A stretch of DNA of 54,223 nt, from the IMG/VR virus record IMGVR_UViG_3300030380_005828, positions 7,210 through 61,432 of that record, one strand, 5' to 3'. A program made the translations under genes and the position numbers. Of this stretch, positions 48,323 to 54,223 are shown one piece after another. How positions within the stretch are numbered: position 1 is the first letter of the stretch; the number at the start of each line of letters is the position of its first letter. This stretch comes from a virus. A model generated the notes under the pieces. That model ran no database searches. It had not been told where the DNA came from and worked only from the letters and a program-made list of their open reading frames with translations.

Positions 48323-49789
48323 ATGTCACATTTGATTATATCAAAGAAGAATGAAGTGTATCTCAAGATACATGCGGAACCTCATATCTACTATGAGTTG
48401 TCCGATCAATTCACCTTTGATATTCCAAATGCAAAGTTTTCACCAGCATATAAGAAGAAATATTGGGACGGTAAGATAAGACTTTTTAATACGCAGAAGG
48501 GAGAGATATACGTAGGATTACTTGATCGCATTATACAATTTTGTAAGGATCACGCATACACATACGAATTCATAGACAGTGAATATTTTGGATTACCTTT
48601 CGAAGTGAATGAAATGATATCACTTGAGGGTGTCAAAGATTATATGAACGCAATATCTAAATTTAAACCTAGAGATTATCAAGTAGATGGAGTATACGAC
48701 GCTCTAAGACATAATAGAAAATTATTGATATCTCCAACTGCTTCGGGTAAATCGTTGATGATATATTCGATTGTTCGATACTATGTTGGTAATAAGAAAA
48801 ATATTTTGATAGTCGTTCCGACGACATCGTTAGTAGAACAGATGTATAAAGATTTTGCAGATTATGGTTGGGACGTTGGTTCATTTTGCCACAAGGTATA
48901 TGCTGGTAAAGAAAGAGAGACTGACTCTCAGGTGATTATTACAACTTGGCAATCAATCTACAAACTCCCCAGAAAGTATTTTGAGAGATTCTCTGTGGTA
49001 ATTGGGGATGAGGCACACCAGTTTAAATCAAAGTCATTAATATCTATAATGACAAAACTTGATGGTGCAAAGTATCGATTCGGATTTACTGGCACATTAG
49101 ACGGAAGTGAGACTCACAAATGGGTTCTTGAGGGATTGTTCGGGACTTCCTATAAGATCATTAAAACTGACGAGCTTATGAAGAAAGGGCACCTTGCAAA
49201 ACTAGATATCAACGTGCTTCTATTGAAACACCCACCGAATAAATTTGAGAATTTTGAGGAAGAGGTTCAGTATATTATTGGTCATACAAAACGAAATAAC
49301 TTTATCAAAAACCTTGCATTGGATCTCAAGGGTAACACTTTGATACTCTTTGCCAGAGTTGAAAAGCACGGAGAACCTCTTTACAATTTGATAAATAATA
49401 GTAATATTATTGAGAATCGCAATGTCTTTTTTATTCATGGTGGAGTGGACACCGAAGACAGAGAGAAAGTTCGAGAAATCACTGAGCAGGAGAGTGATGC
49501 TATTATCGTTGCCTCGTACGGGACTTTTTCCACTGGGATTAATATCAAAAATTTACACAATATAATTTTTGCATCCCCCTCTAAATCAAGAATACGTAAT
49601 TTACAGTCTATCGGAAGAGTTCTTCGTAAAGGAAATCAAAAGACAAGAGCAACTCTTTATGATATTGCTGATGACATTAGTTATAAATCTCGAAAAAATT
49701 ATACACTCAATCACCTTATTGAAAGAATCAAAATCTATAATGAAGAAAATTTTGATTATGATATAGTCAACATACCACTTAAAAAATAA
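48323..49789 (+). CDS. uvsW: DNA/RNA helicase UvsW
   Basis: This 488-residue superfamily 2 helicase resolves branched DNA and R-loops and switches replication to the recombination-dependent mode. Walker A is SPTASGKS (Lys143), the DEAH-type box is IGDEAHQFK (229-232), and motif VI is QSIGRVLRKGNQKTR near the C-terminus. The N-terminal 115 residues (DIPNAKFSPAYKKKYWDGKIRLFNTQKG) form the UvsW-specific domain that binds branched DNA. The length equals T4 UvsW within a few percent. It starts 28 bases after UvsY and overlaps the next gene by one base. Confidence 0.95.
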   Translation: MSHLIISKKNEVYLKIHAEPHIYYELSDQFTFDIPNAKFSPAYKKKYWDGKIRLFNTQKGEIYVGLLDRIIQFCKDHAYTYEFIDSEYFGLPFEVNEMISLEGVKDYMNAISKFKPRDYQVDGVYDALRHNRKLLISPTASGKSLMIYSIVRYYVGNKKNILIVVPTTSLVEQMYKDFADYGWDVGSFCHKVYAGKERETDSQVIITTWQSIYKLPRKYFERFSVVIGDEAHQFKSKSLISIMTKLDGAKYRFGFTGTLDGSETHKWVLEGLFGTSYKIIKTDELMKKGHLAKLDINVLLLKHPPNKFENFEEEVQYIIGHTKRNNFIKNLALDLKGNTLILFARVEKHGEPLYNLINNSNIIENRNVFFIHGGVDTEDREKVREITEQESDAIIVASYGTFSTGINIKNLHNIIFASPSKSRIRNLQSIGRVLRKGNQKTRATLYDIADDISYKSRKNYTLNHLIERIKIYNEENFDYDIVNIPLKK

Positions 49790-50193
49790 TGGGAGACGAA
49801 TTTTACGCAATACTTAAGTTAGTTTCTGGAGAAGAAATCTTCTCACTTATTCTTGTGGATAATGATCAAGAAGATGATACTATCATAGTACTTCAAAATC
49901 CAGTTATAATGTGGACAGTTGCAACTCCCAACGGAACTTTTATTAAAGTTAAACCATGGATGGAGTTACCAAATGAAGATATTTTTATGATACGACTTGA
50001 TAAAGTTATTACTATGACTGAATCTGATGATAAGAAATTGATTAAATTATATAATCACTATATTAATGGAGAAGAATCAGAATATGATATAAATGGACTT
50101 ACTAAACCAGATTCTGAAATGGGTTACATATCTTCTGTAACAGAAGCACGTAAAAAACTAGAAATGCTTTTTAAGCTTAATAAAGAAACTTAG
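49789..50193 (+). CDS. LSm-like conserved cyanophage protein (134 aa)
   Basis: This 134-residue protein starts with a small beta-barrel-like segment, YAILKLVSGEEIFSLILVDNDQEDDTIIVLQNPVIM (residues 5-40). It continues KVKPWMELPNEDIFMIRLDKVITMTE and ends with a helical tail (LIKLYNHYI, then VTEARKKLEMLFKL). The first part resembles the Sm1/Sm2 pattern of LSm/Hfq RNA-binding proteins: a Gly followed by two hydrophobic strands, a turn, and N-P at strand end. The resemblance is by eye only. It lies between UvsW and the gp55 promoter. A role in RNA handling near the late switch is possible but not shown. Confidence 0.55.
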   Translation: MGDEFYAILKLVSGEEIFSLILVDNDQEDDTIIVLQNPVIMWTVATPNGTFIKVKPWMELPNEDIFMIRLDKVITMTESDDKKLIKLYNHYINGEESEYDINGLTKPDSEMGYISSVTEARKKLEMLFKLNKET

Positions 50194-50302
50194 ATAACTT
50201 ATATCCCTTTGAACCCTTACAGAGTTATTGTACATATATTTACACGACTTGTCAAGTATTCAAAATATGTTATAATATTATTATGAAAAAGACAAAAACC
50301 TT
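50194..50302. other. Regulatory gap upstream of gp55
   Basis: The gap contains the sigma70 promoter at 50249-50276 and AT-rich leader sequence. A 16-codon micro-frame from the ATG at 50283 overlaps the gp55 start in another frame. No terminator is seen after the upstream gene. Confidence 0.5.
50249..50276 (+). promoter_or_regulatory. Host-type sigma70 promoter before gp55
   Basis: TTGTCA (50249-50254), a 16-base spacer and a perfect TATAAT (50271-50276) lie 27 bases before the gp55 ATG, in the 109-base gap after the LSm-like gene. One mismatch in the -35 box. No late box is present. This gives gp55 its own promoter independent of late transcription. Confidence 0.75.
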
Positions 50303-50824
50303 ATGCCTAGAAAAAAGTCAGAACACTATGTAAATAATAAGGAGTTACTGCAGGCTATAACTGTTTATCGAGGTAAGGCATTACTGGCAAAGGCAGCATA
50401 CTTTAAGAAGCATGGACAAGATCCACCAAAGTCAGGACCATGGGAGGGTAAACCCCCCATCTCAAACTATCTCGGTTCTTGTTTCTTAAAGATTGCAACA
50501 CACTTGTCGTACAAACCGAACTTTGTTAACTATATGTTTAGGGAGGATATGATCTCTGATGGAATCGAAAATTGCGTTCAGTACATACATAACTTTGATC
50601 CTGAGAAATCCAAAAATCCTTTTGCTTACTTTACGCAGGTCATACATTATGCGTTTCTCAGAAGAATACAAAAAGAAAAGAAACAATTAGATATCAAGAC
50701 AAAGATTATTGAGAGAACAGGATTCGATGAGGTGATGATGGTAGATGAAAACTCATTGGCAGGGAGTAGTTCTGATTACAATACCATTAAAGATAATATT
50801 CAGTATCGAAACAATAATAGATGA
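50303..50824 (+). CDS. gp55: Late-transcription sigma factor gp55
   Basis: This 173-residue protein is the homologue of T4 gp55 (185 aa), the minimal sigma that directs RNA polymerase to TATAAATA late promoters. The central core matches the family and sigma region 2: PPISNYLGSCFLKIATHLSYKPNFVNYMFREDMISDGIENCVQYIHNFDPEKSKNPFAYFTQVIHYAFLRRIQKEKKQL (about 50-129). Sigma regions 3 and 4 are absent, as in T4 gp55. The C-terminus is short and Asn-rich. Eight late-type boxes in this window are its likely targets. It overlaps gp47 by four bases (ATGA). Confidence 0.94.
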   Translation: MPRKKSEHYVNNKELLQAITVYRGKALLAKAAYFKKHGQDPPKSGPWEGKPPISNYLGSCFLKIATHLSYKPNFVNYMFREDMISDGIENCVQYIHNFDPEKSKNPFAYFTQVIHYAFLRRIQKEKKQLDIKTKIIERTGFDEVMMVDENSLAGSSSDYNTIKDNIQYRNNNR

Positions 50825-51855
50825 AGATAGCAATTATCACAGACACTCATATGGGTGCGAGAAAGGGTTCTGCACACTTACATAATTATTTTGAGTTATT
50901 CTATAAGGATGTATTCTTTCCTGCACTGGAGGAGCACGGAATTGATACTATCATTCATATGGGTGATGTATTTGATAGTCGTAAGTCAATTGACTATCAA
51001 AGTTTGGAATGGTCGAAACAAGTTGTATTCGAACCATTAAAGAAGTATAAGGTCTATGCCATCACTGGTAATCATGATTGTTATTACAAAAATACTAATT
51101 ATGTAAATTCACCAGAACTTTTATTAACATCGTATGATAATTGGGAAATATATTCGAGTCCAACAGAAATTAATATTGATGGATTAAATATATTGCTTCT
51201 ACCTTGGATTAATTCAGAAAACTATGAGACATCAGTAAATGCAATAAATTCTAGCAAGTGTAAAGTTGCAATGGGTCATTTAGAAATTAATGGATTCAGA
51301 GCTACTCGTGGGCATATGATGGAAACTGGAATGGATGTTGATGTCTTCAATAAGTTTGATGTAGTTTACTCTGGACATTTTCATACACGTTCTACAAATG
51401 GGAAGATACATTACTTGGGTAATCCATATGAGATGTTTTGGAATGATGTGAATGATACAAGAGGGTTTCATCTATTTGATACGGATACCCGCATTCATAC
51501 TCCAATTAATAATCCTTATAAATTATTTTATAATGTATATTATGAAGATACGAATCATAAATTGTACAATACTACTCCATTAAAGAATAAAATTGTTAAA
51601 TTAATTGTTCGTAAAAAATCTGATTCTAAACAATTTGAAAAATTTATTGATAAACTTTATTCTTCTGGCATACAAGATTTAAAAATTATTGAAAACTTTG
51701 CAATTGAAGAAAGTGAAAGTTTTGAGATAGAAGAAGAGGAGAGTACAATTTCAATATTGAATCGTTACATTGATGAATCTGATATTGAATTTGATAAAAA
51801 TATAATTAAAAATATATTTCAAGATCTTTATCGACAAGCTTGCGAGGTAGAATAA
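50821..51855 (+). CDS. gp47: Recombination nuclease subunit gp47
   Basis: This 344-residue Mre11/SbcD-type metallophosphoesterase (T4 gp47, 339 aa) resects DNA ends with gp46. Metal-binding motifs are present in order: DTHMG (Asp8, His10), GDVFDS (Asp49), GNHD (83-86), MGHLEINGF with its histidine, and GHFHTR (His186, His188). The C-terminal capping domain (about 230-340) is Lys/Glu-rich and binds the base of the gp46 coiled coil. It overlaps gp55 upstream by four bases and the DUF3110-like gene downstream by one base. Confidence 0.95.
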   Translation: MKIAIITDTHMGARKGSAHLHNYFELFYKDVFFPALEEHGIDTIIHMGDVFDSRKSIDYQSLEWSKQVVFEPLKKYKVYAITGNHDCYYKNTNYVNSPELLLTSYDNWEIYSSPTEINIDGLNILLLPWINSENYETSVNAINSSKCKVAMGHLEINGFRATRGHMMETGMDVDVFNKFDVVYSGHFHTRSTNGKIHYLGNPYEMFWNDVNDTRGFHLFDTDTRIHTPINNPYKLFYNVYYEDTNHKLYNTTPLKNKIVKLIVRKKSDSKQFEKFIDKLYSSGIQDLKIIENFAIEESESFEIEEEESTISILNRYIDESDIEFDKNIIKNIFQDLYRQACEVE

Positions 51856-52112
51856 TGTTTCTTCTTACACTTAAAAACAGAAGAGATGAGGGAGTCTATG
51901 CTGTAGATGATCAGTATGGAAATCTTGTTTTGTTTTTATTTGAGCAGGAAGATGATGCCACTCGATATGCTATGATGTTAGAGGAAGATGAAAATAAAGA
52001 AATGATTGTAGTTGAAATTGACGATGATCTTGCACTGAAAACATGCAAAATGAATAATTACAAATACGCAGTAATTACACCTGATGACATTATTATTCCA
52101 CCTAAAAAATGA
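51855..52112 (+). CDS. DUF3110-like protein between gp47 and gp46 (85 aa)
   Basis: This 85-residue protein, from MFLLTLKNRRDEGVYAVDDQYGNLVLFLFEQEDDATRYAMMLEEDENKEMIVVEIDDDLALKTCKMNNY to the C-terminus, has the DUF3110 pattern. The domain is otherwise typical of cyanobacteria and plastids: a strand, G-x-Y, a strand, then F-E-x-E-D-D-A-x-R-Y-A-x-M-L-E and a final I-x-x-D-D. Presence in the SbcCD-like operon is specific to cyanophages in my recollection. The start I chose overlaps the gp47 stop (TAATG), with GAGG just upstream, in place of an upstream TTG. It overlaps gp46 by four bases. Confidence 0.75.
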   Translation: MFLLTLKNRRDEGVYAVDDQYGNLVLFLFEQEDDATRYAMMLEEDENKEMIVVEIDDDLALKTCKMNNYKYAVITPDDIIIPPKK

Positions 52113-53836
52113 TAATTTTTAAAACTATAAAATGGAAAAACTTTCTTTCGACTGGTGATCATTGGAATGAAATTAATTTTCTAGAAAAAAATACAAACTT
52201 AATAATTGGTACAAATGGATCAGGTAAGTCTACAATGTTAGATGCACTGACTTTTGCTTTGTTTAATAAACCTTTTCGTAAAATAAACAAATCACAGTTA
52301 ATGAATACTGTGAATGAAAAGGACTGCCTCGTTGAATTAGAATTCTCTGTGAATAATCGAGATTATATTGTTCGTCGGGGAATGAAACCAAATATATTTG
52401 ATATCGAAGTAAATGGTAATTTGATGCATCGACAGGCAGATGATCGATCTAATCAAAAAATATTAGAAGAAAGTATATTAAAAGTTAATTATAAATCTTT
52501 TACACAAATTGTGATACTTGGTAGTAGTACATTTGTCCCATTTATGCAGTTAAGTGGATCAAATCGAAGAGAAGTGATTGAAGATCTACTTGATATACGT
52601 ATTTTTTCTGCAATGAATCACCTAATCAAAGATCAGATTAGGGAAAAGAAAGAAAAGGTTCGATCTCTAGACCTCAAAAAAGATAACTTAAAAGATAAAA
52701 TGACAATGCAAAAGAATTTTATTAAAGAGTTAGAGGATAGGGGAAAGAATAATATTTCTATTAGTAAAGAAAAAATTAATACTTTGATTGTAGATACTGA
52801 AGAATGTGTAGTATTAAATGATTCTTTGCAGAGTGATGTTTTTAATCTCACCAAAGAGCAAGAAAAGGTGACAGGTGCAAATCAAAAGTTAAAGAAATTA
52901 AACAATTTGAAGGGTAAACTATCTAATAAAGTATCGGTTATTACGAAAGAACATAAGTTTTTTACCGATAATGTTACATGTCCTACATGTACTCAACCTA
53001 TAGAAGAATCATTTCGTTTAAATAGAATTAATGACGCTCAAGATAAAGCAAAGGAGTTGCAGTCAGGTTATAATGACCTTAAAGACGCAATTCAAAAAGA
53101 AGAAGATAGAGAGCGTCTCTTCACCAAACTATCAAAGGAGATTACTAAACTCAATAATGACATTTCTCAAAATAACACTCGCATCTCTCTTAACCAAAGA
53201 CAAGTCAGAGATCTTGAATCAGAAATTCAAACTATTACCGAACAATTTAAAAACAGAAATACTGAAAATGAGAAACTAGCAGAGTTTAAAAGTAGTCTTA
53301 AAGATACAATCGATGAACTGGCAGTTCAGAGAGAAGATATTAATCACCATGATTTTGCATATTCTTTACTTAAAGATGATGGTGTAAAGACGAAAATTAT
53401 AAAAAAATATCTACCATTTATTAATCAACAGGTAAATCGATACCTTCAGTTGATGGATTTCTATATCAATTTTACTTTAGATGAGGAGTTTAAAGAAACT
53501 GTAAAGTCTCCAATACATGAAGACTTTTCATATGCCTCTTTCAGTGAAGGAGAGAAGATGCGTATTGATTTGGCACTTTTGTTTACATGGAGAGAAGTTG
53601 CAAGAGTTAAAAACTCTGTCAATACAAACCTATTAATTATGGATGAAGTATTCGATTCATCTCTTGATGGATTTGGAACTGATGAGTTTCTTAAAATTAT
53701 TCGATATATTATAAAAGGTGCTAATATATTTGTAATATCTCATAAGTCAGACTTAAATGATAAGTTTGAGAATGTAATTCAGTTCGATAAAATTAAAGGA
53801 TTTTCTAAATGTTCCTCTCAACACTATGAACAATAA
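52109..53836 (+). CDS. gp46: Recombination nuclease ATPase gp46
   Basis: This 575-residue Rad50/SbcC-type ABC ATPase (T4 gp46, 560 aa) is the partner of gp47 in DNA-end processing and recombination-dependent replication. Walker A is GTNGSGKST (34-42, Lys40). The long coiled coil (about 180-390) is interrupted by a zinc hook, CPTC (Cys291, Cys294). The ABC signature is FSEGEK (478-483), and Walker B is LLIMDEVFD (Asp512, Glu513). All catalytic elements are present. The start overlaps the DUF3110-like stop by four bases. Confidence 0.96.
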   Translation: MIIFKTIKWKNFLSTGDHWNEINFLEKNTNLIIGTNGSGKSTMLDALTFALFNKPFRKINKSQLMNTVNEKDCLVELEFSVNNRDYIVRRGMKPNIFDIEVNGNLMHRQADDRSNQKILEESILKVNYKSFTQIVILGSSTFVPFMQLSGSNRREVIEDLLDIRIFSAMNHLIKDQIREKKEKVRSLDLKKDNLKDKMTMQKNFIKELEDRGKNNISISKEKINTLIVDTEECVVLNDSLQSDVFNLTKEQEKVTGANQKLKKLNNLKGKLSNKVSVITKEHKFFTDNVTCPTCTQPIEESFRLNRINDAQDKAKELQSGYNDLKDAIQKEEDRERLFTKLSKEITKLNNDISQNNTRISLNQRQVRDLESEIQTITEQFKNRNTENEKLAEFKSSLKDTIDELAVQREDINHHDFAYSLLKDDGVKTKIIKKYLPFINQQVNRYLQLMDFYINFTLDEEFKETVKSPIHEDFSYASFSEGEKMRIDLALLFTWREVARVKNSVNTNLLIMDEVFDSSLDGFGTDEFLKIIRYIIKGANIFVISHKSDLNDKFENVIQFDKIKGFSKCSSQHYEQ

Positions 53837-53839
53837 CGT

Positions 53840-54223
53840 ATGAATGCAACTCGAATACAATTATTTCCAACTTTAATTTATGATGTAGAGTGTCCAGAGT
53901 TAATTGATGATGTTCTTGAAGAATTGGATAAAACAACATGGAAAACTGATTGGCATAATAGAAATGATAATGTTTTTACTTTAAAAAATAATAAAAAATT
54001 AATAAAAAAAATTGAAGATATAGTTAATGAAGCATTATCTGAGATAGAATATACTGTGCCCCTTAAAATGTCTACAAGTTGGTTTACTCGTATTTTACCT
54101 GGTGATTTGGGTAGAAATCATTATCATACAAATTCTTTTTACAGTGCAATATTTTATCCTGAAGATAATAATTCTAGATTAGTTGTTGCGAAGGAATTAC
54201 CTCAAATTAATGTCCCATTTAAA
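53840..54223 (+). CDS. 2OG-Fe(II) oxygenase, phage type (partial, 3' cut by window end)
   Basis: The first 128 residues are present and remain open at the window edge. The pattern QLFPTLIYDVECPELID (7-23), then MSTSWFTRILPGDLGRNHYHTNSFYSAIFYPED (77-109), is that of the phage 2-oxoglutarate/iron oxygenase family (TIGR02466-like). Iron-binding histidines are His94 and His96 in NHYHTNS. In this family a third histidine near the C-terminus, beyond the window, completes the site. The substrate is unknown. It begins three bases after gp46. Such oxygenases are frequent in marine T4-like phages. Confidence 0.8.
   Translation, partial: MNATRIQLFPTLIYDVECPELIDDVLEELDKTTWKTDWHNRNDNVFTLKNNKKLIKKIEDIVNEALSEIEYTVPLKMSTSWFTRILPGDLGRNHYHTNSFYSAIFYPEDNNSRLVVAKELPQINVPFK

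Noticed and set aside
50283-50333. Sixteen-codon frame as a leader peptide before gp55
   Set aside because: It overlaps the gp55 start in another frame, has no family, and no attenuator hairpin is visible. Chance is the simpler explanation.
1-54223. tRNA genes, integrase or attachment sites
   Set aside because: I saw no cloverleaf-like sequence ending in a CCA-type acceptor pattern, and no integrase-like frame. The reading was by eye, so a diverged tRNA cannot be fully excluded.

Overview
This window is the structural and packaging half of a T4-like marine cyanophage (a cyanomyovirus), followed by the start of a recombination and late-transcription cluster. The gene order closely follows phage T4: gp25-gp6-gp7-gp8, a large baseplate/fibre block, gp13-14-15-16-17-18-19-20, a gp67-like gene, gp21-22-23, then UvsY, UvsW, gp55, gp47 and gp46. 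The cyanophage assignment rests on accessory genes. These are a NifU-like Fe-S scaffold between gp17 and gp18, a DUF3110-like gene between gp47 and gp46, a DUF4815-type structural protein, a phage-type 2OG-Fe(II) oxygenase, and the AT-rich base composition. Host genus cannot be fixed; marine Prochlorococcus or Synechococcus is most likely. A SAR11 T4-like phage is a weaker alternative. No tRNA, CRISPR, insertion sequence, integrase or photosynthesis gene is visible. Every gene I accept lies on the + strand.

Layout. (1) 1-1700: small, tightly packed early-type genes of unknown role, with a repeated TATAAT-containing element and two GC-rich hairpins. (2) 1692-3548: a perfect sigma70-type promoter, a glycosyltransferase and three accessory genes. 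(3) 3566-29335: the baseplate, from gp25 to fibre-like proteins. It includes a 4260-residue gp7-type protein and a 2482-residue DUF4815 protein, which together use about 20 kb. (4) 29335-36575: neck (gp13, gp14), tail terminator (gp15) and terminase (gp16, gp17). A 688-residue Cys-motif/Gly-linker protein is inserted between the terminase subunits. (5) 36626-37739: six small genes including nifU. (6) 37820-46649: sheath, tube, portal, prohead core, protease, scaffold and capsid, ending in a strong terminator. (7) 46712-47867: small genes and a tube-family tail protein. (8) 47864-54223: uvsY, uvsW, an LSm-like gene, gp55, gp47, a DUF3110-like gene, gp46 and a truncated oxygenase.

Regulation. 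T4-type late boxes (TATAAATA or one-base variants) sit 17-45 bases before gp25, gp8, the 113-aa gene, gp18, gp20, the gp67-like gene, gp22 and the gene after gp23. Host-type sigma70 promoters instead precede the glycosyltransferase and gp55. This fits a scheme in which the host polymerase makes gp55, and gp55 then switches on the structural genes.

Most striking observations. The gp7-type protein has the conserved gp7 fold-core at its N-terminus, interrupted by an inserted module, and then about 4000 residues of repeated beta-type modules plus a YHYH-like domain. Two of these repeat modules recur inside gp8, the DUF4815 protein, gp14 and gp18, so unrelated structural proteins share the same insertable units. 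The 688-residue protein between the terminase genes is a separate mosaic of short cysteine motifs.
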